From the NCBI GenBank assembly GCA_964555055.1, contig CAZKQW010000007.1, forward strand, positions 62,001-126,000: a stretch of 64,000 bases of DNA, written 5' to 3'. Below, in pieces: positions 1 through 10,252 of this stretch. The notes under the pieces were generated by a model. It saw nothing but the letters and a program-made list of their open reading frames with translations. It had not been told where the DNA came from and searched no databases. The position numbers and the translations under genes were made by a program. The first letter of the stretch is position 1. Every line of letters starts with the position of its first letter. This DNA is from GCA-016699445 sp964555055. GTDB taxonomy: Bacteria; UBA10199; JACPAL01; GCA-016699445.

Positions 1-1
1 T

Positions 2-3000
2 TCCCGTAAAGGAAGTTTCGATATTTCCCGCGATCCAAAGGAAATTTTTACGGAATTAGTGGATGAGATTTTTACTAAGCCCGTCTTGATGCCGTACATT
101 GCTCAAGAGCTCTTGGAGTCCGGAGCGACGAGCGTCGTTACCTTAGGGCCTGGAGATCCTGCGGCTAATTTTACGCGAAAAAACCAAAATAAGATTCCTG
201 TTTTGGGCATAGATAATCAGGAAGATAGGTTGGTTTTGGAGACGCGTGTACCGAGCGAGTACAGGGAAGTGCGTGCTGAGAAACCCAAGGTCATCGCCGT
301 CCATAAAGAGGACGCGGCGACGGAAGTCGCGAAGCAATTTGCTGCTATTCCTGGGATTTCGGCTATTGTGGAGTCCAGGGATGGTAAGTCGGTGGTCAGG
401 GTGGTTGTCGAGAGCGTGACGGGTCCGAAGGGGGAATCTTTACAGGTCCAGCAAGAAAAGTCCTTTGAAGCCGCTATCGAAGCGCTTGGTGATGGCTTTA
501 TCCCCACCTTACTGCAATCCAATAAGATCGGCGGTAAATTAAATCGTCTCACCCTTCTGGGTAAACCCCTTCTCAACCGTACGCTAGAAATTCATCTGGA
601 TGAAGCCAAGGGCGTCTCTCAATTTAACATCCTCGAGAGGGATAGGGTCGCCGTCGGTATGAGGGTCAGCCTTTTATCAGATGGGGCGCAAGGTGTGGCA
701 GTGACGGAGTATACATACCCTCACGGTGATGAGACACAATTAAACCGCCAGTACGCTTTTATTCCTCAATCCGACGGCTCTCACATCGTCAATAACGTGA
801 CCGATCCTAAAAAGTTCAGAAAAGAATCCCGCGAAGCTTATGCCAAAGACTGGGGAATGTCGGCGGAAGGAAAAACGGCGAAGTCTGAGTTTACGTCCAC
901 AAACACGGGTGGTGCTGGAGATGCTTTCGACTATAACCAATCCGTTGGAGCTAGCCATCCTCGTCTTGTAGAAAACGACCACTCCTTGGGCCAGCAAGGA
1001 CATCCCAACTATTCGGTTAAAAGGCATTGGGATGCCCTCATGTCCCCTCTCTTTTTGGATGAGTTTGATTTCGACATGACCACCGTCATCGATGAGTCGT
1101 TGGACGTCACTCAACATAAGCCGTGGAACCCGCAGTTGGAAACGCGCGTCGTGGCGAAGGTGATTCGGGTCGAGGATTTCAACGACGGTAAGGGCTTGTC
1201 CGGCCGCCGAATGATCCGCCACTCCATTGAGTATGATAGGGAAGGTAATAAAGTTTCGGAAGCTTATTCTTCCGCTGTCTCTCGAGGGCTTGCCGAGCTA
1301 AAAGCCGGCGAGACTCAAGTACTCTATGAAGTTAAAGATAGTGAAAAGCCGGTAAAGCACGATTTCCTCTCGGGGCGTATTGTTTATAAAAATAAGGACG
1401 ATGCGTTCGTCGAAGTATCGGAAATCGCGATTCCAGAGAATGCAGCCGATATTTATCCGATTGATCAAAATCGGAATCATATCAGCGATGCTTCAGCGCA
1501 ACTGTCCAATAATAACGAAGGTCGTTTCATGCAAGGGCAGAACGTTTTCGCCCGCGTGAATGAAGCCATAGTTGGTACAGTGACGAAAGGGGACTTCGAC
1601 CGTTATTTGGGAGTTCAAAATCTCGTGTTTATGGGTTTTGTAAAGCCCGGTGAAAAGCTCCAGCCTCAAGTCCGCCGTATTTGCAATGCGGAGGGCGTGC
1701 ATCAGTATGAAGTGACTGTTACCAGTAGTTCGGGCCGTCCTGTGATGGCCTACACTCTATATGCCAATGGCCCTAAAACATTATTCATGTTTTCGGGACA
1801 GGGAGACCAGCATCCGGGTATGGATGTGGAGATTAAAAAAAGCGAATACCGGGCCGCGCTTTTGCGGTCGGACATAGAAATCATGCGAGCTATCGGATCC
1901 GACGTGGATCTGGAAGATGCTCTCAAACGAGGGTCCAGCGACACGCGTGAAACTCAGCCGATGTATGGTACTTATGGGGCCGCTTATATAGCTGATTATA
2001 GAGCGAAAGGTCTCGTTCCTCGTGATGCGGCTTTCACGGGACATAGCGTGGGTATGGGTTTGGCCTTATATGCCGCCGGACTTCTGACGAGGGTAGGTCT
2101 TCTTAAGTTCCTGTCGAAACGCGGCAACATCATGAGTCAATGCATCGACCCTGATAATCCTCAGTCCATGATGGCCGTCACAAACTGGCAGGGCACGCTG
2201 GGTGAGTTGAAAGCGTTAGCGAGAGAAGTTTCTATCTACGCACTTAATTCCACCGAAGGGGAATTGATCTCAATCACGGAGGTCGCCAACGTTAATAGCA
2301 ATCTCCAGACCGTCGTTTCCGGTCATGTAAGTGCCTTGAGTCGGTTTAAGGAGAAAATTAAGCAGGTCCAACCTGACAATCTTTCTTTAACCCAGGTTCC
2401 GGTTCGTACAGGATTCCATACCAGTATTATGCACCCCGCTGCGGATGAGATGAGAGACTTTTTGCTGGAGGAGAAATTGTTCGGTTCGGGTAATAATCCG
2501 GTGTTTATGGACACGATCGCGGATTACTTGCCTGATGACCCGGCCGTTATTGCAGAATTGATGGCGAGACAAATCAAAGAAGCCATTGATTTCAATGGAA
2601 CGATTAAGAAAGCCCTCGTAGAGGGATACCGTCGGTTCGTAACACTGGGTCCTTCTCAAAGAGGCACCCTTACCACCTTCGTCACTCGTATCGCGGATTC
2701 TTTGGGCATCCCCTTAGAGGAAATCGAAATTTTGGACATGAACGAAGAATGCGCTCCCGATGATTGGGCGGCGGCCACCTTTGACGCGGCTCCCGCAGTG
2801 AGGGCGTCAAAGAAAGTTTCGAAACAAAATCAGGTTCCAGTGACGAGGCAAGAATTGTCCGCGCCAGAACTGCATGAAGTCGATGTTGAAGAAGTCGAAG
2901 TCCGGCAAGTGCGTCGTCAAAGCGCACAAGATCCACGAGCCAACTGGAAATCAATCACTGTCAAAGATCTTAGGGAGACCGCTCGTGCCATGGCGACAAC

Positions 3001-6000
3001 ACTTGTAGGTCAGAAGGATTTGAATGATTTGACGGGTGCCACTTACACCCTTTTCGAAGAGCTCGTCAAAAAGGGTAAGACTGTAAATATCGAAGAGGAG
3101 GCCTACGCTATTTTAGTGGCTCGCATCATCGAGCAGACCTATAAACCTCTAACTCCAGGCGCTTTAGAGGCGCTGGAGGCCCACATTGCATTTTTAAAGG
3201 GAGTAGTGGAAGAAGAGAGTCCTGTCGTGGCCTCTCCTTTATGGACGCGCGAGGATATCCTCAGTAGGTGTAAAGAGCTCATTGCTTTCGCTTTCAATAG
3301 GGATATCGGTCAGTTAGGAGATGCTGTCGTTTTCGAGGATATCGGTATCGATAGTAATTCCTTCGCGGAGAAGGCATCTCCCCATATACCTGTTATTTTC
3401 GAAGTCAGTATCATGGATGACTTGAAGAAAATAAAAACGATGAATGATTTAGTGGAGAACGTGTTAAAGCGTTTAACCAATCCAGACAAAGTCAACATCA
3501 AAAACCCCCAATATAAAAATCTGATGGCGTTGAAGTTACAAGTTGAGCAACGCGTTTCGGAAATATTTGCGGAAGCCAAGAGAAAGGCGGAGGAGGCCGC
3601 GCGAACTCGCGAGCAAGCGGGAAATGGCGCTCCGGGAATGACGGATGAGGAAAAGCAAGCGCTGAAAGAGGATTGGCTCAAAGCTGCCCAAGAAAAAGCA
3701 GAGGCTGCCTTGCAAGAGCAAGCTGAAAGGATGGTCCTCGCCTTAGGTGGTGAATTGTCGCACATGAAGAAGGTGAGAGTCACTGTCGACGGTAAGATGG
3801 TAGGTTTAGACACCCGGGTCGATAATGTATCTCAACGGGCGCTCGCGAACGTTGAAAGAAATGCAGGTGAAGGTTTTGTCCGACAAATGCAACCCACCTA
3901 TAACCCGGCCTTTGCCTATGGCTTCGGCCAAGCGGACCAATTGGGCGGGGAGCAATCTTTGCATAATTTGATGGCGGATTTGAATGCTGGGAATTTACCA
4001 AAAGACCCCGATACCTTGACCCGTAGAGTCAACCATTTGGCCAACCAGATAGGTCAAAGCAAAAAATTGATCGAGAGACTCGTCTTTTTCCTGGAGACGG
4101 AGAGAAACGAAGATAAATTACGTGTCATCCGCCCCTTACTCGAAAGAGCGAGGAAAGTCGAAAAAGAGGGGCCCCAGTTCGATAATGTCGTTTCAATCAA
4201 CGCGGTAAGGCATGAAGCCGTCTATGGTGAAGATATACCCACCCGGGCGGTGAGTCGGGGCCGTAACACGCAGCAAACCATCGAGGATTGGGCTGGGCTG
4301 GCCGATCCTAAATCCATAGAAGACGCACGCTATCTCACCACTCAAGGTTATGACATGAGAGGTATTGACGTCGTCGTTGCTGGAGCCGGCGCCATCGGCG
4401 AGCCCGATATCATCAAAGCTTTGCAGCTGGGTGCGCGCGTGATCGTTCTAGACTACAAGGGCCGCAATGCCCGCCTGAGGGATGGGCGATATGCCAGCGC
4501 CTACTATATGGAATTGGCTCGCAAATGGGCCATTAATCCAGAGCTGCAATTGGTGATCGAACCTAATTTCAAACTCGGAAACGACACGGACAACGAGGCT
4601 CTCGCTCAGGAGATGATTTCGAAGGGTTATAATCCGCAAGTTTTCATTAATGCGGCGGCTTTAGGGCATTATGGCCCTATTGATAGTTTCGGTGAGCCCT
4701 ATGAAATGTCCGCGGTTTATGGGGTTGGAACGCAACAGTTCCTCACGAAGTTTGCGCGTCACTATCAAAAGGAGGCGGAGGCTAAAAAAGGCGACGCGAC
4801 CTACAAGAGAAAGCAGATCGTCTTCGTCAATTACCCGACCATCAACCCGGACAATAAGATCGCGTTCAGCAACAAATACGGGAACTCAAAGGCATGGGTA
4901 CATCCAGGACTGATTCCCAACCAAATTTTTAACGACGGCCTCCGTTACGATAATGACGATCCCATCGTCGTGGAAGTTGCAAGCGTCACGACTTGGACCA
5001 ATAAAGACACGGTGGAGCAGACCGGTGCATCTCAGAAGATCATGGAGGATAATCAGACCATTTCCGACTCTGCCGAGAGCAGAGCTCTATCCGAATATGG
5101 GATTAAAGTACGTATGACTAACGGAGACGAGCAAGCCACGATAACATGGGGAAGCGTGGTCCGTGTTTTAAGGGCAAGAAAAGAGGGGCAACCCGTCAAT
5201 CGCTTGACCGAATATAAAAATGACTTCGGAATGGATAGGCTGGGCGTTGCCGTCGCTAATAGACATAGGAAGCCCGGGGCCCACGCGGACCCGCAGGATG
5301 GCCGTTTGACGGAGTTTTTGGACCAAGTGCGTAGAGACGAAACTAAGAAGCATGATGAGGCTCGCCGTCGGAAAGTGGCTACTAGGACGGACCCTGTTCA
5401 CATCCCAAATGACGGGTCTTTGTTCAATCCGAACCGCCTGCGAGACCATGTTTTTATCCGTGGCGCACGCGAAGGAGTTTTAGCCGAAACGGGACATGAG
5501 GTGCTCTTGCACCCGGATACGCAAGTGGTGTTGGGCGGCGACAGTATCGGTGTGGCTGGAGCCGGCGGCTTGGCGAACCTCCGTTGGATGTTGGCAGAAA
5601 GTGGTCACGGAACCATTGGCAAAGACAAAGAGTGGCTCTTTCAAAAGGACGTATGGACTTTGGTCAGAGGTCTCGGAAAAGTGATCGCAAAAACGGTTTC
5701 AGAGAAGAAGTTAGACATTTCTAAGATGTCGGCGGAAGACATGTGGAGGGAGTTTGGATCCGTGATTCGGGATAAAACGGGTTTCCAAACCAGTGAGGAC
5801 GGCCTCGGTTTTGAAACCCGAGTAGCCATTAAAGCGCCCAGCGATCTCCCCCCATTTCAAATTTCCAAAGATATGCTCATGTTTTATCAGGATAGTGGGT
5901 ATACGATCGAGTATGATACGAGAGGGAATAAAACCTACGCGAGTGTCAAAAAGGGCCAAGAAATCAGGATCAATGTCAAGGCCCCTTTGGAAGTGACCGT

Positions 6001-9000
6001 TTGGGGAAATCTACCCGCCGGTAGAGATTTTGACGTACATGCTCATGGTTTGACTAGTAACTTAGACGCGGACTCGGGGGCTATGGCTGGTCATATGAGT
6101 AAGATGACTTTCAGTGGAGCCTTAGCGCAGATGGGAGCTTCTCCTCAAATGGTGCAAGCTTATCACGGCTCTGAAAATATGGGCGTGAACGTCTCGAACG
6201 CCTACCCCGACGCCATTCCAACCGAAAGAATGAATCACTCGCGGCGTAATGTCGCAGGAGCTCCAAGAAAGACCGACATGGCAGCCAGCTTGGAGGATCA
6301 GAGCGCGGGGCAAATCAACCGGGAGTTATGGGGTGGACTTTTAGTGGCGCTAGCCGTGGTGGCGGCTTGCTCGACAGGTAGCGCCAACATTTATGTCGCG
6401 GTGAAAATGGCCCACCAGTTAATGGCGGACGTCATCGGAGGGCGTACGACTCTCGCGCAGGCCCTCTTACGCATTATGTATTCCGGCTCCGCTGACTTCG
6501 CAGCCACTGACGCAATGCTGATGGGCTTCATCGCATGTGACGCTTTGATCCCTGATGCCGTTGCTGAAGCTCTAGGCTTACCTAAGGACCAACGGTCACG
6601 TCCAGACACTCCCACACGTTCTGGTTTCGTGCCAGGCGTGACCGGTGGCGGTGAGATTCATAATTCATATGACGCTTCGAAAGCGGCGGGATGGAACTTT
6701 AATTCGGCGATCATCGCGGCTAATTTCGGTGCGGACGGCGAGCAAAGCGGCGCCCGAGAGGCTTATGGACAAGGCTTATTGCGAACGGCCCTGAAAACGA
6801 TCGATGAAGCCATGTACGATCCCGTCCATAATCCGAGAGGATCCATTCGGGATCCCAATGACGTCGTATGGGTCATTAAAAAGCACGGCACGTCGACTCC
6901 TCTGGGCGATAAGTATGAAATGGCCGTCCTTAAGATCGTCACCGCCTATTTGGAAAAGCGCTACGGCTTGCACCCAGGGACGCCCGTCTACTTAGAGACT
7001 TCGAAGGAATACAATGGACATGGCTTGGGAGGCGCCAGCGGTTTCGACTCCGGGACGCGTCCCCATTCGATCGCCCATCGGGTCGTCGTGGGGCATTCCA
7101 CCTTGGACCAGCTTGCATATGATCAATATGCTGAAATGGAGCTCGACGTCGATATCATCGAAGAAGGCGGGGTCCGATCCGTATACCCCGTGGGTATGAA
7201 TTGTGATCTAACCCAGCTGGACGGCGAACTCACGATAGAAGACGTGCGCGAGGAAGTCGTACAGGACGGGGTAATCACGCGAAAGGCGAGAGCGAAGTTT
7301 AAAGTGAAGTCGTACCAGGAAAATCATTGCGTCTTCAGCAACCAGTCCATCGATTTGGACCTCGTCCATGGCAACAAGCCTATCGCCGTTTTGACCATGT
7401 CCGCGGGTTTCAACGAGAAGAATACGGCCGTCATCGAAGTCGAAGTGAAGCGCGATTATGGCAGCCTAGAGGAGGCCATCGAAGGGGAGACGGAGAGATT
7501 CAAGCAGTATCTGCTCGGCCGCGCCCAATTACGGGCCATTCGCGAAGGAAAGCGTCCTTTGGTGCAGTACATCAATCAATTCAAGCTCATTCCCGTTTCC
7601 GAGTACGAGGATTTAAGGGCGCTGCATTCACGCGCGCGCGCGATCGTGGAAAGGCTGCTCAGGGACGGCCAAACTTTCGATTTCGACCATGCAGACAGGT
7701 GGGTGTACGCGTTGCCCAGAGATGCGGGTAGCGAACCTTCCCATATAGATCGCGCTTTCGACCGCGTCTATGAGGTCGCGGCCAAAGTGGACCCTGCGAA
7801 GATAGAGCGCATACGACAGGAAGCCGCCCGCAGGGAAACGGCGAAACAACCCCTACTCTTCAATGGAATGTCCCAAGGAATGGGGTTCAATACGTTAATC
7901 GAACTCATCGAAGCGGGCGCCGTAAAAGAAGTCTGCGGTATCTTTAAAGAGATGGGAGAAACTCCGGAGCAACAGACTCAGACATGGAACGTGAAAGCCC
8001 TCGAAGCTTACGCTGCTAGTAAAGGGGTGCGTTTAAAAGTTTTCGACGTGAATGCGATCATCGCTTCTTCCAAATTCGACGCGGACGGCAACCGGACTCT
8101 CGCGGTCGAGGCATTGCCCGAAGAAGTGGTGACGTATGTCGAAGCCATGCGGGAGCGTTGTGAAGTGAAGGACCTCAACTGGATCGATACGATAGCCTTC
8201 GGAAAACCGGCGAGAGCGTCGGGAAGCAAACCAGGCCAAGCGGTTTCCATCAACGCCGCGGGACAAATGTTCGTCGAAGACATCATGGTCATGGGTTCGG
8301 TGAAGGAGGATTATAACGCCACTATCGACAAGATGGGACTCAATCATGGGGCTTGGGATAAAGCCATGGGAGCTCGAGGTTGGTTCGGGCCGCGTTCCAT
8401 CCGTACCCACGCGAATTGGAGAAACGGTAAAAACGGCAAAGTCATGGGCGGCATTTACTATCAACAAGGAGCCCTACTAGGTATCGCTAAAGATTTCGCT
8501 GACGAAGAGATCCATCAAACGCGTATCGAACACCCTGAATGGGGGGATAGCGTTAATTTGGATTATCCGGCCTTCATGTCCTTTGCCCTCGGGCAAATAC
8601 CGGGCGGATGGCTTTTCGGCCTCATCGGACAAAAAGTCCTGGAGGAGAAGACGGGTTGCATTGAGATGCACGATCTGGCGGCTAATGCCTTGATCGGATT
8701 GCTGTCGAGGACGGAGGCGCAGCGGGCTAATCCTAACGATTATCACGTAGACGCCGATTCCCATGAGGCCGCCGTGCTCGATGAGATCTCAAGCCGTTAC
8801 GAAATCATCAAGGCGAAAGCGGAAGCATTCGTTCGCGATCATGCGGATCAACTGATTCAGGACCCTGATAACGAGAAGAGGAGATATATTCCCGCTTCCA
8901 TAGTTCGGGATATGTTGGGAAATCTTGTTCCAGAACGTTACTTGGACGTCTTAGCCGCTCATATTCCCGATGATTGGAAACTAGCGCAGAAGCTGGAAAT

Positions 9001-10252
9001 GGGTGATATCGAAATGCTTGGCGGTGCTAGTGCCGTGAACTCTTCATTCGAAGCTCCGAGAATGGACGGTGAAATCCAGAGAACTCACGATGCCGGTGCT
9101 ACTGTCTTAGGGATATCGTTCGATATTCCCGAAAGTTATACCGGTTACAGCGGAGTCACGCATGGCGGCATGGTGGACGGTATTTTCGAAGCCGCTTTCG
9201 AGAAGCTACAACAAACGCTACATCTCCCAGCGGGTAGTTACCGACGTGAAATTACCTATAGAGCCAATACGCCTCCTAATACGGAAGTAGAAGTGCGCCT
9301 TAAGCGCACGGCGAGTGGGTGGAGGATGATGTTAAGGGAGCGTGGAGGTAGCAACACTTTGTATGCCGAAGCGCATTTCCGTAGTCTCAAGCGCGTCTCT
9401 TCGGATAAGAACACAATCCGGTTTACGTATATAGGGGTGGATGGAACAGAGGTAACCCACGAGCAGCCAAGAAGAACGGATCTGAAACTCACTCAACTGA
9501 AAGGGGACCGTACGTTCACATGTTTGCCTCATTGTGTTGCCGCGGGTCACCGACACGATACGGGACTTAAGTTTAAGTATGCCTTTGATAACAATCAAAA
9601 CGTGATTTGGGGTGTTCTCGATGGGATACAAGAGTCTCGAAATATTCTTCCGGCGGTCTTGTTGGCCGCGGACGATATGGCTGCGTGGTGCGGTGTGAGA
9701 AGCTGCGGTAAGTGGGGCTTCACCGGGAACAATATCTACCACCCCGTGCGGGAGCCTCGTCCGGGCGAGCGATTATTCATCCTCACCCAGGTTGTTGAAA
9801 GAAGCGAAGAGGTTTTCCCCATCACGGTACAAGTGGTCAACGCGCATGGAGAAGTGGTCGGCGTCCTGACAGCTAATTACGCGGTCCATGACGAGGCCAT
9901 GGCGAAAGGCATTCGAGGAGCTATTGAAGCGGCGCGAAATGCAACCGCCGACGATAGAAATGTCGTGGCCCGCACGATGGCTTTTTTGCAAGCCTCAATG
10001 GGAAGTTCCTTCGAGACGCTCAGAAGCCGATTATCGTTCGAATTACTTTCAGCAGCCCCACCGCCTCAACCGATGAGAACTAATTTCATGGCGAGGAGTG
10101 GAGATGGCCATCGACCCGGTTCGCTTACGATCCAACAAGAAAGAGCATACGCGGGCGCTACCCTTCGTGGCGAGAGACCGGTAAGCTCTCTTGTTGGAAG
10201 TGATCTGCGGGGGCGGTGGTATAGATCTGGGAATCGTCGGCGAGGTGGATGA
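2..10252 (+). CDS. Type I fatty acid synthase-like megasynthase, 5'-truncated
   Basis: Should build acyl chains on one cytosolic polypeptide. The frame is open to the window edge, so the N-terminus is missing; residues here count from the GTG at 59. Order seen: end of an acyltransferase-like domain (GPGD near 30); hotdog dehydratase region with a MaoC-like half (His474, PGEKL near 530); malonyl/palmitoyl transferase (FSGQG near 580, GHSVG with Ser663); carrier domain with DS motif (Ser1099); Ala/Glu-rich linker near 1150-1260; ketoreductase Rossmann motif AGAGAIG near 1441; ketosynthase (Cys2104, His2276, His2321); a FabV-like reductase region (GMSQGMG 2603-2609); two hotdog thioesterase-like units (HGG at 3035; second near 3145-3290); Arg/Pro-rich tail. 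This order matches fungal/actinobacterial FAS-I rather than modular PKS or Pfa synthases. The usual FMN enoyl reductase between AT and DH is not visible. At the expected FabV catalytic Tyr, a hand alignment gives Trp2787, so reductase activity is uncertain. Confidence 0.85.
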   Translation, partial: SRKGSFDISRDPKEIFTELVDEIFTKPVLMPYIAQELLESGATSVVTLGPGDPAANFTRKNQNKIPVLGIDNQEDRLVLETRVPSEYREVRAEKPKVIAVHKEDAATEVAKQFAAIPGISAIVESRDGKSVVRVVVESVTGPKGESLQVQQEKSFEAAIEALGDGFIPTLLQSNKIGGKLNRLTLLGKPLLNRTLEIHLDEAKGVSQFNILERDRVAVGMRVSLLSDGAQGVAVTEYTYPHGDETQLNRQYAFIPQSDGSHIVNNVTDPKKFRKESREAYAKDWGMSAEGKTAKSEFTSTNTGGAGDAFDYNQSVGASHPRLVENDHSLGQQGHPNYSVKRHWDALMSPLFLDEFDFDMTTVIDESLDVTQHKPWNPQLETRVVAKVIRVEDFNDGKGLSGRRMIRHSIEYDREGNKVSEAYSSAVSRGLAELKAGETQVLYEVKDSEKPVKHDFLSGRIVYKNKDDAFVEVSEIAIPENAADIYPIDQNRNHISDASAQLSNNNEGRFMQGQNVFARVNEAIVGTVTKGDFDRYLGVQNLVFMGFVKPGEKLQPQVRRICNAEGVHQYEVTVTSSSGRPVMAYTLYANGPKTLFMFSGQGDQHPGMDVEIKKSEYRAALLRSDIEIMRAIGSDVDLEDALKRGSSDTRETQPMYGTYGAAYIADYRAKGLVPRDAAFTGHSVGMGLALYAAGLLTRVGLLKFLSKRGNIMSQCIDPDNPQSMMAVTNWQGTLGELKALAREVSIYALNSTEGELISITEVANVNSNLQTVVSGHVSALSRFKEKIKQVQPDNLSLTQVPVRTGFHTSIMHPAADEMRDFLLEEKLFGSGNNPVFMDTIADYLPDDPAVIAELMARQIKEAIDFNGTIKKALVEGYRRFVTLGPSQRGTLTTFVTRIADSLGIPLEEIEILDMNEECAPDDWAAATFDAAPAVRASKKVSKQNQVPVTRQELSAPELHEVDVEEVEVRQVRRQSAQDPRANWKSITVKDLRETARAMATTLVGQKDLNDLTGATYTLFEELVKKGKTVNIEEEAYAILVARIIEQTYKPLTPGALEALEAHIAFLKGVVEEESPVVASPLWTREDILSRCKELIAFAFNRDIGQLGDAVVFEDIGIDSNSFAEKASPHIPVIFEVSIMDDLKKIKTMNDLVENVLKRLTNPDKVNIKNPQYKNLMALKLQVEQRVSEIFAEAKRKAEEAARTREQAGNGAPGMTDEEKQALKEDWLKAAQEKAEAALQEQAERMVLALGGELSHMKKVRVTVDGKMVGLDTRVDNVSQRALANVERNAGEGFVRQMQPTYNPAFAYGFGQADQLGGEQSLHNLMADLNAGNLPKDPDTLTRRVNHLANQIGQSKKLIERLVFFLETERNEDKLRVIRPLLERARKVEKEGPQFDNVVSINAVRHEAVYGEDIPTRAVSRGRNTQQTIEDWAGLADPKSIEDARYLTTQGYDMRGIDVVVAGAGAIGEPDIIKALQLGARVIVLDYKGRNARLRDGRYASAYYMELARKWAINPELQLVIEPNFKLGNDTDNEALAQEMISKGYNPQVFINAAALGHYGPIDSFGEPYEMSAVYGVGTQQFLTKFARHYQKEAEAKKGDATYKRKQIVFVNYPTINPDNKIAFSNKYGNSKAWVHPGLIPNQIFNDGLRYDNDDPIVVEVASVTTWTNKDTVEQTGASQKIMEDNQTISDSAESRALSEYGIKVRMTNGDEQATITWGSVVRVLRARKEGQPVNRLTEYKNDFGMDRLGVAVANRHRKPGAHADPQDGRLTEFLDQVRRDETKKHDEARRRKVATRTDPVHIPNDGSLFNPNRLRDHVFIRGAREGVLAETGHEVLLHPDTQVVLGGDSIGVAGAGGLANLRWMLAESGHGTIGKDKEWLFQKDVWTLVRGLGKVIAKTVSEKKLDISKMSAEDMWREFGSVIRDKTGFQTSEDGLGFETRVAIKAPSDLPPFQISKDMLMFYQDSGYTIEYDTRGNKTYASVKKGQEIRINVKAPLEVTVWGNLPAGRDFDVHAHGLTSNLDADSGAMAGHMSKMTFSGALAQMGASPQMVQAYHGSENMGVNVSNAYPDAIPTERMNHSRRNVAGAPRKTDMAASLEDQSAGQINRELWGGLLVALAVVAACSTGSANIYVAVKMAHQLMADVIGGRTTLAQALLRIMYSGSADFAATDAMLMGFIACDALIPDAVAEALGLPKDQRSRPDTPTRSGFVPGVTGGGEIHNSYDASKAAGWNFNSAIIAANFGADGEQSGAREAYGQGLLRTALKTIDEAMYDPVHNPRGSIRDPNDVVWVIKKHGTSTPLGDKYEMAVLKIVTAYLEKRYGLHPGTPVYLETSKEYNGHGLGGASGFDSGTRPHSIAHRVVVGHSTLDQLAYDQYAEMELDVDIIEEGGVRSVYPVGMNCDLTQLDGELTIEDVREEVVQDGVITRKARAKFKVKSYQENHCVFSNQSIDLDLVHGNKPIAVLTMSAGFNEKNTAVIEVEVKRDYGSLEEAIEGETERFKQYLLGRAQLRAIREGKRPLVQYINQFKLIPVSEYEDLRALHSRARAIVERLLRDGQTFDFDHADRWVYALPRDAGSEPSHIDRAFDRVYEVAAKVDPAKIERIRQEAARRETAKQPLLFNGMSQGMGFNTLIELIEAGAVKEVCGIFKEMGETPEQQTQTWNVKALEAYAASKGVRLKVFDVNAIIASSKFDADGNRTLAVEALPEEVVTYVEAMRERCEVKDLNWIDTIAFGKPARASGSKPGQAVSINAAGQMFVEDIMVMGSVKEDYNATIDKMGLNHGAWDKAMGARGWFGPRSIRTHANWRNGKNGKVMGGIYYQQGALLGIAKDFADEEIHQTRIEHPEWGDSVNLDYPAFMSFALGQIPGGWLFGLIGQKVLEEKTGCIEMHDLAANALIGLLSRTEAQRANPNDYHVDADSHEAAVLDEISSRYEIIKAKAEAFVRDHADQLIQDPDNEKRRYIPASIVRDMLGNLVPERYLDVLAAHIPDDWKLAQKLEMGDIEMLGGASAVNSSFEAPRMDGEIQRTHDAGATVLGISFDIPESYTGYSGVTHGGMVDGIFEAAFEKLQQTLHLPAGSYRREITYRANTPPNTEVEVRLKRTASGWRMMLRERGGSNTLYAEAHFRSLKRVSSDKNTIRFTYIGVDGTEVTHEQPRRTDLKLTQLKGDRTFTCLPHCVAAGHRHDTGLKFKYAFDNNQNVIWGVLDGIQESRNILPAVLLAADDMAAWCGVRSCGKWGFTGNNIYHPVREPRPGERLFILTQVVERSEEVFPITVQVVNAHGEVVGVLTANYAVHDEAMAKGIRGAIEAARNATADDRNVVARTMAFLQASMGSSFETLRSRLSFELLSAAPPPQPMRTNFMARSGDGHRPGSLTIQQERAYAGATLRGERPVSSLVGSDLRGRWYRSGNRRRGG

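Noticed and set aside
7327..7731. Plus-strand open frame inside the megasynthase
   Set aside because: Alternative-frame shadow within the conserved synthase region, Arg-rich and without domains.
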